From positions 1 to 37,972 of the forward strand of contig JAHQVK010000256.1 of the NCBI GenBank assembly GCA_019634385.1: DNA of 37,972 nt, in the 5' to 3' direction. The position numbers and the translations under genes were made by a program. This DNA comes from Myxococcales bacterium. GTDB lineage: Bacteria > Myxococcota > Kuafuiibacteriia > Kuafuiibacteriales > Kuafuiibacteriaceae. Shown piece by piece: positions 8,105-16,540 of the stretch (the first letter of the stretch is position 1; the number at the start of each line of letters is the position of its first letter). The notes beneath the pieces were generated by a model. That model saw only the letters and a program-made list of their open reading frames with translations, did not search any database and was not told the origin of the DNA.

Positions 8105-11100
8105 TTGACGAGCTCCTGGTAGTAGCGTCGAACCGCCTCCCGGTAGGATTTGACCGTACCTTGTTTGGCAGCATCTAGGAGGTCCTTGCGGAATTCACTG
8201 GGTGCTTGATACTGTTCTGGCTTGGGGATTTCCACTCGATCTCGATTGAATTGACCTTGTCCACCCCGCTCATCTTCTCTGTCATTTCCCCGTGGCTGAC
8301 CAAATGGCAAGGGCACACCTACGCCCTGGCCACCACCAGATTGATCTCCCATCTCTTGTAACTGTTGAGAAAGCTGGTCAAGGGCCTCCACCGCTTTGCG
8401 TTCTTGGCTTGCGGCGCCCGGAGCATTTCCCTCGCTGAGCTGTTGACCAGACTTGTCCATTGCGGACTGGGCATCAGCCATAGTGGATCGCACCTCGGGG
8501 CCAACAATGGGTAACTGCTCTCCAAGTTCTTCCAGCCCTTGCTGGAGGTTTTTGGCCATTTTAGATAAAGCCTCTTGTTCCATTTCGAAGCGGTTCAGTT
8601 GTTGACGTTCGTCTTCAGACAGCAACTCGTTGGGATGGGGAGTGAGCTTATCAATGGCTTCAAGGACCCCTTCGACCAACGGTTGAGCCTCGGACAGTGC
8701 CTCAAGAGTTTTGGCCGCACTATCACCGATACCAAATACATCACCGAATTGAGCGATCTGGTCCGTTCTACGGCGAGCCTCATAGCTGAGCTCACTCATT
8801 TGCTGAAGGGCCTGGCGTAGAACCTCTTGAGCTGATCCAAAGTCCTGGGCACCTAGCGCATCCTTACCATCCGTAATACGACGTTTGGTGAGTTCGAAGA
8901 GTTCGAAGTTGGGTAGATGACGCTCCGGCCTGACCTTGTGCAGGATCTTTTTAGCTTGTTCCAACTTCTCTATATGGCTTTGGATGAACTTCTGAGCATC
9001 TCCAAGCCGGTCCTGAGTACGTTTACGAAGCTCACTGGCAATATACTCCGTTTGCTTGGTTAGGCCCCGTTGTCGCTCCCGGAGTTCCTCCAGTTCACGC
9101 CACAGCTTTTCGGCGCGCTGAGTGATTTCACTGTACTCCCGGGTTTGTAGTTCTTGGCGCCCCTCTTGAATTTGCGAGAGCATTCGCTCGGTTTGGTTGA
9201 GCATCCGGTCAAGAGTTTGGAGTGCTTCATCAAGATTGCCTTCCTCAATTTGTGCTTGGAGATCTTGCAAGTCAGGCAGACGGCCGAACGCCTCATCAGT
9301 ATTAACGAAGTCTTGGGGTATTTCGGTTCGAATACGAGCCAGTTCAGACATGATCTCCTGAATACGCTTTTGAATATCTTGGATGGCGAAAGCGATCTGT
9401 CGTCGCTTGTCCTCAGTAGGTGCAGTCTTGTATTCAGTTAACGCTTGTCTCAGAGTTTGTTGCTGAGCTCGAAGAGCGTTGGTGAGAGATTCCGCGTCCA
9501 ACATACGTTGGTCGTCAATAAGATCTGATAGATAGACCGACTGCCTTTCAAGTGTATCTACCAACTTTTCCTGTTGGCGATGGACGGTGAGGACCAGAGC
9601 ACTTCGCCGTTCCCGTCGCTGATTGCGTTTCAGGCTTCGGGAACTACGTTGTAGGACTCCAGTCCGACGTTGTATCTCACGGGCTGCTTGTGCAAATGCA
9701 TCGCCCACACTAGGGCGCCCTAGTGGGTCCGAGCGAGCTTCTGAACTCGCTTTGCTAAGGCGCGAGATGGCCTCATGAGCCCGGAGTTCGATCTTATGTA
9801 GGGCTTTGAGATGACTTGTGATGGTTTGGGTTGTTTTTGGCTTACCGAATGGTGTCTCGAGATTATCGCCCAATAGATTGACAACCGCATCCAGGGCTTC
9901 TAATTCCAGCTGAATGACTTTTGTGTGCCGGGTTCTCTTTGAATATATGTGTAGTTCCTTAGTTTCGCTGGCACCAACTTTCGGGCCGGTAATGACATCG
10001 TTGTCGAAGACCTCAAGGGTGTATGCGACCCGGTCGCCGGGTTGAAGGGGTAACAATCCGAGATCGAATCGAGTGATACCAAAGAAATGGTTTTTTCCCC
10101 GGGTTCCCACCCGCAATTCTTGATGCCCTTCCTTTGGGGTGCCTAGCACTCTCCAGACAATTTGAGAGTTACCGAGCGCGAAGTCATCATCAGCCCGGAA
10201 TTGGATTTTTATCCGGTCCTTGCGATTGACTTCCAGCGGACTTGTCGCAGGCGTGAGAAGAGCAACCTCTGGGGGATGATCGGTCTCTAGCGAGATTTCA
10301 TGTCCGGATCGTTCCACGAGGACTGTTCCACCTTCATCCACAAGTTCGAAACGATATCGACCAGATCTAGACACCACGAATTGGACCTGAAGAGAGTATT
10401 CGCTCACGTATATTTCGATGCGGCGTTCATCTTGCGCTTTGGTTCGTTGGTCACCGAACGTGAGAATGGCAACGCCGGACCGAAGCCGACTGCGCGAGCG
10501 GGTTTCAATAGTGATTTCAGTGCCGGGAAGGGCTCTGATATTACCGTCGGCCGACAAGACTTCGCGAGGAGGTATCTGGGTGTACTCCGGGTAACGATAG
10601 GAGATGGTCATCTCGCCAAGTCGAGGTTCGGGGGGTGGGGGTATGATCGCCGACTCTAGATCTTGGACCGAACTTAATGCCCGGATGATGGACCAAGAGG
10701 TGTTTGGCGCCCAGAGAAATGTAAGAAATACGGCGATAGCCAAGCTCGCCAGACCCTGCAGATATCGAAGAGCTCTTTTGGCCGATTTTGCGGTGGTCAG
10801 CTCAAGCAGGTCTTGGGTGTGGACAAATTGGGTGGCCTCCACAATCGCCTTCCTACGGAGCTGATCGCTAGCTCCCGGCGAACCGAGTTCGTCCTGGAGT
10901 TCAGCAGCATCCAAAAGTGTCACCGTGCCTGAGGACGACACTTGCTGGTCGAGCCATCGAGCTACCGAGATGGGCCCTCGGGCGTGTTGAAACACTCTGC
11001 GGGCGACCAAGAGGAGAACAAGAAGACTGCCGAGGCAAATGACGAACAAAGTGCTGAGAGCGCCCCATCGATCGGAGGCCACAAGCACACCGAACCAGGC

Positions 11101-11307
11101 TCCCAGTGATAGAGCAGCCAACGCGACGGCGCATAGCCCCAAGATGAACTCGATAAAACTCTCCCGTCGAAGCTGGTGAAGCGTGCGATGAAGTAGGTCA
11201 TCGAGGGATCTTTGGAGCGCGGCATCCTCGGCAGATCCAGGGGGATGTTTGGAGGAATCCATGGCATCCGGGTGAAGTTCGTCGGACATTCTACTAGAAC
11301 TTAGCAT
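8101..11307 (-). CDS. DUF4175-like large membrane protein
   Basis: The product is 1068 residues and is the first gene of the operon. Two membrane helices lie near residues 53-100 and a third near 185-202. A beta-rich extracytoplasmic part follows (about 230-450), then a long alpha-helical, Gln/Glu/Arg-rich region predicted to be coiled coil (about 470-960). The end is a low-complexity Gly/Gln/Pro segment and a short basic tail with RRYYQELVK. This architecture matches DUF4175 proteins, which are commonly encoded beside MoxR/DUF58/BatA genes in delta-proteobacteria. The start could be ATG at 11307 or 11289 (MSDELHP); neither has a strong ribosome site. The function is not established. Confidence 0.75.
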   Translation of the reverse strand: MLSSSRMSDELHPDAMDSSKHPPGSAEDAALQRSLDDLLHRTLHQLRRESFIEFILGLCAVALAALSLGAWFGVLVASDRWGALSTLFVICLGSLLVLLLVARRVFQHARGPISVARWLDQQVSSSGTVTLLDAAELQDELGSPGASDQLRRKAIVEATQFVHTQDLLELTTAKSAKRALRYLQGLASLAIAVFLTFLWAPNTSWSIIRALSSVQDLESAIIPPPPEPRLGEMTISYRYPEYTQIPPREVLSADGNIRALPGTEITIETRSRSRLRSGVAILTFGDQRTKAQDERRIEIYVSEYSLQVQFVVSRSGRYRFELVDEGGTVLVERSGHEISLETDHPPEVALLTPATSPLEVNRKDRIKIQFRADDDFALGNSQIVWRVLGTPKEGHQELRVGTRGKNHFFGITRFDLGLLPLQPGDRVAYTLEVFDNDVITGPKVGASETKELHIYSKRTRHTKVIQLELEALDAVVNLLGDNLETPFGKPKTTQTITSHLKALHKIELRAHEAISRLSKASSEARSDPLGRPSVGDAFAQAAREIQRRTGVLQRSSRSLKRNQRRERRSALVLTVHRQQEKLVDTLERQSVYLSDLIDDQRMLDAESLTNALRAQQQTLRQALTEYKTAPTEDKRRQIAFAIQDIQKRIQEIMSELARIRTEIPQDFVNTDEAFGRLPDLQDLQAQIEEGNLDEALQTLDRMLNQTERMLSQIQEGRQELQTREYSEITQRAEKLWRELEELRERQRGLTKQTEYIASELRKRTQDRLGDAQKFIQSHIEKLEQAKKILHKVRPERHLPNFELFELTKRRITDGKDALGAQDFGSAQEVLRQALQQMSELSYEARRRTDQIAQFGDVFGIGDSAAKTLEALSEAQPLVEGVLEAIDKLTPHPNELLSEDERQQLNRFEMEQEALSKMAKNLQQGLEELGEQLPIVGPEVRSTMADAQSAMDKSGQQLSEGNAPGAASQERKAVEALDQLSQQLQEMGDQSGGGQGVGVPLPFGQPRGNDREDERGGQGQFNRDRVEIPKPEQYQAPSEFRKDLLDAAKQGTVKSYREAVRRYYQELVK

Positions 11308-11514
11308 GCGGCTTGTCTTCAGCCAGATGAACCTGAACTTGTGACGGTTATGTGGGTTGCCCCTTAGCGATCGCGGTACAAGAACAAGATATGGTACGTG
11401 CCCCTCGGGACCGGTTTACCTATCGGTCGTTGTACGCCGTTCTACTTTTATTTGTCTCGGTAGTTGAATCTACGGGCTGTTCGTCACGTCGGACGGAGTG
11501 GTTGGAGAGATGCT

Positions 11515-12147
11515 ATGAGCAGTAGGGAAGCCGCTTTGGATACCGCTTTGGTGTCTCGCGCCCAGGAGGGGGATCGCGGGGCCTTCGGTGAGCTGGTTGA
11601 GCGGTACCAAAAGCGAGTATACTCCGTTGCCTACGGGATCATGCGGAATCGGGATGATGCCTGGGATGTTGCGCAAGAGGCTTTTGTAAAGGCCTACCGA
11701 AATATTCATCGTTTCGAAGGAGAATCGGCTTTTTTTACCTGGCTTTACCGGATTACCTACAATCTGTCGATCGACCATATACGGGCGAAGGGTCGTAGGG
11801 ATGTTAAGCTTGTAGACGAGAATCGAGAGCTTGAAAACGCTCTCCAGCAGGAAGGGAAAGCTACTTCCGGAGTAAATCCAGCGGAGCGTGCGGACCGAGT
11901 AGAACTCAGCTCCATCCTCCATCAGGCAATGGGCAAGCTGTCTGAGAATCACCGGGCAGTCATTGTTCTTCGAGAGGTAGAGGGGCTGTCGTATGAAGAG
12001 ATTGCCGACGTGCTGGGGGTTAAAAAAGGCACAATTATGAGCCGTCTTTTTCACGCTCGTAAAAACCTACAAACCATTTTAGCTCCTTATGTGCAGACTG
12101 GAGAGCTCAGTATTGATGAGCGTGAACTCTCTGCTGAAGGAGCATAG
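11515..12147 (+). CDS. ECF-type RNA polymerase sigma factor (RpoE-like)
   Basis: The product is 210 residues from ATG at 11515, preceded by GGAGAG at 11504-11509. An in-frame TTG at 11464 would add 17 residues but has no ribosome site. Region 2 is clear (FGELVERYQKRVYSVAYGIM, then DDAWDVAQEAFVKAYRN and FFTWLYRITYN). Region 4 has the helix-turn-helix (LPENHRAV-type LSENHRAVIVLREVEGLSY, then EEIADVLGVKKGTIMSRL). There is no region 1 or 3, as expected for ECF factors. It directs RNA polymerase to a stress or envelope regulon. The downstream gene, overlapping at TAGTG, is the likely anti-sigma factor. Confidence 0.95.
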   Translation: MSSREAALDTALVSRAQEGDRGAFGELVERYQKRVYSVAYGIMRNRDDAWDVAQEAFVKAYRNIHRFEGESAFFTWLYRITYNLSIDHIRAKGRRDVKLVDENRELENALQQEGKATSGVNPAERADRVELSSILHQAMGKLSENHRAVIVLREVEGLSYEEIADVLGVKKGTIMSRLFHARKNLQTILAPYVQTGELSIDERELSAEGA

Positions 12148-13007
12148 TGCACCGATGTTTAGGCGGCGTACCGGAGAGATGTGAGATGCTAAAGTCCGCA
12201 CATAGGGGGCTGGATGTCGTGCTTACGGCGCTTCGGTCCGAACATGAAGAACTCCGCCGCGAGCTGGTTGGAGGTGCGCCCGAGGTGCTGAAGCGCATCG
12301 GGGAGTTGGGTGAAGCGCCCTCGGATGATGATTGGCTATTTTTCCCGGATTGGGATCTCGACTTGGGTGACCAGCTGTTGACGGCACGGTTACGCGAGGA
12401 AAGTCAGCAAGTGACGGATGAGATAGCTGATGAAGATTGGCGCCGGTTTCAAGCGGGGGTTGATCACCGGATAGCCCATGGGACGGAAACGACCGGCGTA
12501 GATCCTTTGAGGGCAGAAGAAGCCCCTTTGCCGGTGTTTTCACTTCTTGTTGATGAACATCGAGCAGCGGTGGAGGCCGCGCCTGGCGAATGGTCTGATT
12601 TTAGTCAGCACGCTGTAGAACGAGCAATGTCACCCGGTGCGGGGGCGGAAACGTGGGCGGTGCGTACCTTGCGCGATGAAGTAGAGCAGCGCGTTGAAAG
12701 AGATACGCCCATTTTTGAGGGGCCGTTTCGGCGGGTGCTGGAAGACCGTCTTCGCCAACTGGAAACTTACGAAAAACCCCAGCCTAAACCATGGTTTCGC
12801 CTATTGGCCCCCAGACGTTTTGGTGTGGGACTCGCTGCGTCCATGGCTATGGTAGTGTGCTTAGTGGTCGGGAGCAGGCTCTCCGAGCGAACAAGTGGGT
12901 ATATGCCGCTTTCTGGGGAGGTGTCGGTGGATACGGTCGATTTTGAAGGTGATCTCGTGATGATTCCCGAAGAAGGCGTCACTATGGTTGTTCTGACAGA
13001 GGTGTAA
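12147..13007 (+). CDS. Candidate membrane anti-sigma factor
   Basis: The product is 286 residues from GTG at 12147, which overlaps the sigma-factor stop (TAGTG) and has AAGGAG at 12137-12142. ATG at 12186, with GGAGAG at 12173-12178, is an equally good start and gives 273 residues. The protein is acidic and mostly helical, with one membrane helix near residues 225-245 and a short exported tail of about 41 residues. A single-span protein encoded directly after an ECF sigma is the usual arrangement of an anti-sigma factor. No zinc-binding HxxxCxxC motif is visible, and no family is recognised. The call rests on topology and position only. Confidence 0.5.
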   Translation: MHRCLGGVPERCEMLKSAHRGLDVVLTALRSEHEELRRELVGGAPEVLKRIGELGEAPSDDDWLFFPDWDLDLGDQLLTARLREESQQVTDEIADEDWRRFQAGVDHRIAHGTETTGVDPLRAEEAPLPVFSLLVDEHRAAVEAAPGEWSDFSQHAVERAMSPGAGAETWAVRTLRDEVEQRVERDTPIFEGPFRRVLEDRLRQLETYEKPQPKPWFRLLAPRRFGVGLAASMAMVVCLVVGSRLSERTSGYMPLSGEVSVDTVDFEGDLVMIPEEGVTMVVLTEV

Positions 13008-13009
13008 TT

Positions 13010-13465
13010 ATGCGAAATAATTGGATAACACCGGGCATAGTGGCTGTGGTTTCGCTCGGTATGTTGTTGACGTTTCTCGGGAGTGCACAGGCCGCTGATG
13101 AGGTGGGAGTCACTATCGAGATAATGAAAGCGAGCAAGGAAAAGACCGGTTTCCAGGGCCAATCGAAGCGCTATAAGTCACAGATCTCTCGCTTTGGATT
13201 TGCGGGGGCGCGGCTCATGGACAAAGTAACTGCTTTAGGCCGTTCTGTGGGAGAAAGTGTGGAATTAAAGTTCCGTGATGGTGGAGGTCCGGTTCAGATG
13301 GTGAAAGTGAAGGTCCTGTCTTCCTCTGCGCAAAGCACGAAACTGCTGGTGCATATTCCGGCTTATCGTTTCAGAACTGAAACAACCCACAAAAATAACG
13401 GAACCTTTGTTGTCTTTGTTCCCAAAAAAGAGCTCTTCTTGGCGGTGCGGCCCAGTCGACAATAG
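13010..13465 (+). CDS. Small exported protein of unknown function
   Basis: The product is 151 residues with a Sec-type signal peptide (about 1-28, cleavage after AQA). The mature part is basic and predicted to be beta-rich. It starts 2 bases after the stop of the preceding gene and has GAGG upstream, so it belongs to the sigma/anti-sigma operon. No cysteines occur in the mature part. I do not recognise a family. By position it may sense or report envelope state to the membrane protein encoded upstream, but that is inference. Confidence 0.75.
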   Translation: MRNNWITPGIVAVVSLGMLLTFLGSAQAADEVGVTIEIMKASKEKTGFQGQSKRYKSQISRFGFAGARLMDKVTALGRSVGESVELKFRDGGGPVQMVKVKVLSSSAQSTKLLVHIPAYRFRTETTHKNNGTFVVFVPKKELFLAVRPSRQ

Positions 13466-13578
13466 ACGATGATGACGGGTGCACTGACTCAGAATCCCTT
13501 CGAGATTTGTCGAACCAGATAATGGGGGCTGAACGAGAGCAGCTCTTGTTCGAGTTTAGCAATATAGTAACGAGAAGA

Positions 13579-13611
13579 CCGCGCCCGAAGGAAGGTACCC
13601 TCCGGGCGCGG
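13579..13611. terminator. GC-rich hairpin between convergent genes
   Basis: There is a perfect 9-bp stem, CCGCGCCCG (13579-13587) with CGGGCGCGG (13603-13611), and a 15-base loop. It lies between the convergent ends of the exported-protein gene (+) and the HicB-like gene (-). No T-run follows on either side, so it may slow polymerase rather than act as a classical intrinsic terminator. Confidence 0.55.
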
Positions 13612-13637
13612 CGCGAGCGATAATCATGGTTATGGTA

Positions 13638-14213
13638 CTAACGACGTCCTCGACCACCGCGTTCTTGGTCTCGTACATAGGCTAGAAAATTGGCCTGATC
13701 TTCAATGTCTGGTCGGTAGCCTTCCCTACGTCGTCGACCACGACGATTGTTTTGTCGCGCACCCTCTTTGCGTTCCTGCTTGGGGGTTGACTCTGTAGGA
13801 CTACGCTCGTTGGTGTCCGTTTCCGGAGTAGGGGGCGTAGGTTGGTTCTCCCGGGCCGGGCGTCGACGGCGCCCATCCATGTGCCCTAAGCCCCGACTTA
13901 GAATTTGTATCGCGAGTTCCTCCGGATTGAGCTTTTGCGCTTCGGCGTGGACCTGTAGATCGCGCCATAGTGGTGCGGAAAGGCGCAGAGTGACCTCACC
14001 GGACTCGCTAGCAACGTCAATCGGGGGGCGTAGCTTCTCCTCGTTGTTTGCTGCTTTCTGAATGGTGGCTTCGATCTCTTTTTCGAGAGAATCGATAGCT
14101 TCGGCTCGTGAGCTGGCCTCGGCCTTGAGATCCAGCTCAGGCGATTGAGCCACGAAGGAGCTAGCCTCCGGAATGTATTGTATCAGGACCCTGTAGGCGC
14201 GATCGTCCGCCAT
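13638..14213 (-). CDS. HicB-like domain protein with basic disordered tail
   Basis: The product is 191 residues from ATG at 14213 (MADDRAYRV). A GTG at 14273 would add 20 residues; neither start has a clear ribosome site. Residues about 5-50 form the HicB-type fold (YRVLIQYIPEASSFVAQSPE, then AEASSRAEAIDSLEKEIEA). A ribbon-helix-helix-like segment follows (VTLRLSAPLWRDLQVHAEA, then LNPEELAIQILSRGL). The last 80 residues are Arg/Pro/Glu-rich and probably disordered, rich in RRGRRRR-type patches. HicB proteins usually neutralise the HicA RNase, but no HicA gene is adjacent. It may be a chromosomal regulator or RNA-binding protein rather than an antitoxin. Confidence 0.65.
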   Translation of the reverse strand: MADDRAYRVLIQYIPEASSFVAQSPELDLKAEASSRAEAIDSLEKEIEATIQKAANNEEKLRPPIDVASESGEVTLRLSAPLWRDLQVHAEAQKLNPEELAIQILSRGLGHMDGRRRRPARENQPTPPTPETDTNERSPTESTPKQERKEGARQNNRRGRRRREGYRPDIEDQANFLAYVRDQERGGRGRR

Positions 14214-14397
14214 GGCGGAGCAACCTAGACCGCGAGCACGATTAAAGGAAGTGATTCCTTTGATCTTCCCCACAAGCTGCGACCCGTATGAGCCAGCTTT
14301 GGATCATTGGCTGTGTGTTTCCCTGCAGATGTGTTGCTTAGGACCGCATCCAAGCGCATGAATTTGGGTTTAGCAAAGTGAAGCAGGGTTTACATTC

Positions 14398-16425
14398 TTA
14401 GCTAGAGCTGTCGTCGGGTCGCCAAGGGCGCTCTATCTGACCCCGACCGCGTGCTGACTCGATGGACCGAGCGAGGCCGATGGCCTTTTCCAAATTTGTC
14501 TGGGGATCAAATGGATCTTGTTCATCCTCAGGCTCAGAAACCTTCGTATTTTCCCGAGCATCTCGAGCTTTTTGAAGCAGCTCTTGGAAGTCAAGCCGAG
14601 GCATAAAGTCTACGGGCTCTACGGGATCCTCAGCTTTCAGTTCGAATGTTCCCCATCGCCACTCAAGCACTTCATGAAGTCGGGTGGCTAGGTTCTTCCC
14701 CAGTTCATCCTCGAGCGTGCTTCGCTGGAGAGCCCCTTCGTCAATCAATGTCACGGTTAGGGATTTGCCCTTTCGCTCAGAACTCTGAAGAGCGTAGTCG
14801 AGTTGCTCACGGGTAATGATCTTAGACTTAACGAGGTGCTCACCGATGAGTTCCATCCCCATATTGGAGGTCACTCCGACTGGCTTGCCTTCAAATAGGC
14901 GGACCTTCTTCCAGATTAACCCGCATTTAAACTCAACCACTCCGGAATGTTTCGCCTTCGCGAGGCTCTCTAAGAGATCTACTCCGGGGATTTCTTCCAT
15001 CTTTCCTGATTGAGGTGGATGGGTGGATGAAAAGGGGTTTTCTTTGGTTTCAGGGAGGTTTTGAGACGATATCTGAGGTGATACCGAGGCCGCTTCCGTC
15101 GTTCTGTTGGCATCAGCTTCTGTTGTTGGCGGAAAGCGTGGTGGTGAAAACTCGGTATTTGCTGCGTCGGAAGTCGCCTCAGGAGCGTCGAGAATTTTAG
15201 ATTTGTCCGGTAAGGGATCCTCTAGAAGTGCCTGTGGTGCCGTGAGGGAAGCGTGCGCCAGCATGCCTTGGGGTAGAGGTGTTCTCGCCGTATCCTCCGA
15301 CGCGAAACCATCCAGCTCATTTGGGCCTAAAGGCGTTAACGTCGTTTCCAGTTGTCCCCTTGGGGGCAGCAAATCGTGGCGATTAAAGAAGACTGAGAGA
15401 ACCCATGGCGTTGCATGTCGGCCACTACGGGTCAGCCACGCTTCGACCGCATTGGCCATGTCTTGCGCAGTGAGATAACGTCTCTCGGGTGCCATCGAGG
15501 TTGCTCGTTGAACAATTCGCTGGAGGTCTTCGGGTACGCCTTCCCGGTCTAGGCGATACATTGGAACTCCCTTGTTTACGATTTTCCACATGACCTCGTA
15601 CGCGGTTTTGCCTCCGAAACACTCTCGACCGCTGAGGAGCTCAAACAACATTATACCAGCGGCGTATACATCGGTTTGAATGCTACAAGGTTCGCCGGCA
15701 ATATATTCTGGTGCTAAATACGCATATTTGCCCTTGACAAAGCCTGGCTCGGTTTGAGGCTGCACGCGTCCTCGCATGCGGACCACACCGAAATCGGCTA
15801 GTTTGATATGACCAGACCGGGATATAAGGATGTTGCTGGGGTTGACGTCTCGATGGATGACATCGAGCAAACATCCTTCTTCATCCTCGACAGTGTGGGC
15901 GTGATGTAATCCTCGAAGTACTTCGGTAGTAATAAACGCGGCGAGTTCAAATGGTAGCGCCTCTTTGCGAGCTCGGAGAGTTGCGTTAACTCTTCGCAGA
16001 TCGCAGCCCTCGACGTACTCGAGGGCGAGGTACACACCACCCTGTGTTTCTCCAACATCAAAGAGAGAAACCAAATTGGGATGATCGAAACAAGCTGTAG
16101 CCCGAGCTTCATCGATCAGCATGTTCTGTAGCTGAGCATAGTCCGGACGCGAAGACCGAACTCGTTTCACTACTGCCCGACGTACAAAGCCGAAGGGAGA
16201 CATTTTGTGAGCTAAAAATAGCTCAGCCATGGCTCCACCCCCCAAGCGACCGAGGATACGATAATCCCCAATCATCGTAGGAACGGCACTTTGAGATCTG
16301 GAATCGGGCACCGCTGTACTCGTGGTTACCGCAAACTCGAGAGTTTGCTGCCTGTTGCCTGTTTGTGGACCGGAGCGCCCAATGGTCACCAGACAAGAAA
16401 ACCACTCGATGACCAACTCAGTCAA
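14398..16425 (-). CDS. Ser/Thr protein kinase with C-terminal DUF4388/PATAN-like domain
   Basis: The product is up to 675 residues from TTG at 16425. ATG at 16275 (MIGDYRIL) would begin right at the kinase fold, so the N-terminal 50 residues are uncertain. The kinase is complete: glycine loop LGGGAMAE (61-68), lysine K87, E106, HRDVNPSNIL (191-200), DFG (211-213) and an APE-equivalent APEYIAGE. A Pro/Thr-rich linker (about 355-480) leads to a DUF4388/PATAN-type module (about 480-600), a domain that links receivers and kinases in myxobacteria. There is no membrane helix, so it is cytoplasmic. It is divergent from the glycosyltransferase gene, with 115 bases between the starts for promoters. 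Confidence 0.88.
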   Translation of the reverse strand: MTELVIEWFSCLVTIGRSGPQTGNRQQTLEFAVTTSTAVPDSRSQSAVPTMIGDYRILGRLGGGAMAELFLAHKMSPFGFVRRAVVKRVRSSRPDYAQLQNMLIDEARATACFDHPNLVSLFDVGETQGGVYLALEYVEGCDLRRVNATLRARKEALPFELAAFITTEVLRGLHHAHTVEDEEGCLLDVIHRDVNPSNILISRSGHIKLADFGVVRMRGRVQPQTEPGFVKGKYAYLAPEYIAGEPCSIQTDVYAAGIMLFELLSGRECFGGKTAYEVMWKIVNKGVPMYRLDREGVPEDLQRIVQRATSMAPERRYLTAQDMANAVEAWLTRSGRHATPWVLSVFFNRHDLLPPRGQLETTLTPLGPNELDGFASEDTARTPLPQGMLAHASLTAPQALLEDPLPDKSKILDAPEATSDAANTEFSPPRFPPTTEADANRTTEAASVSPQISSQNLPETKENPFSSTHPPQSGKMEEIPGVDLLESLAKAKHSGVVEFKCGLIWKKVRLFEGKPVGVTSNMGMELIGEHLVKSKIITREQLDYALQSSERKGKSLTVTLIDEGALQRSTLEDELGKNLATRLHEVLEWRWGTFELKAEDPVEPVDFMPRLDFQELLQKARDARENTKVSEPEDEQDPFDPQTNLEKAIGLARSIESARGRGQIERPWRPDDSSS

Positions 16426-16540
16426 CGGTGCCTCTTGTTTTCTTTACGCAAGGGCGTTTAACGACTCTCATTGATACCCCGATGGAGAGTGATTGTGGGC
16501 TTGTTGCGCCCGTGCTAGCGCGTCAAATCAGGATGCCAAG

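Noticed and set aside
11470-12054. A 194-codon minus-strand frame opposite the sigma factor
   Set aside because: The plus-strand frame has complete sigma regions 2 and 4, a ribosome site and a coupled downstream gene; the minus frame has no recognisable domain.
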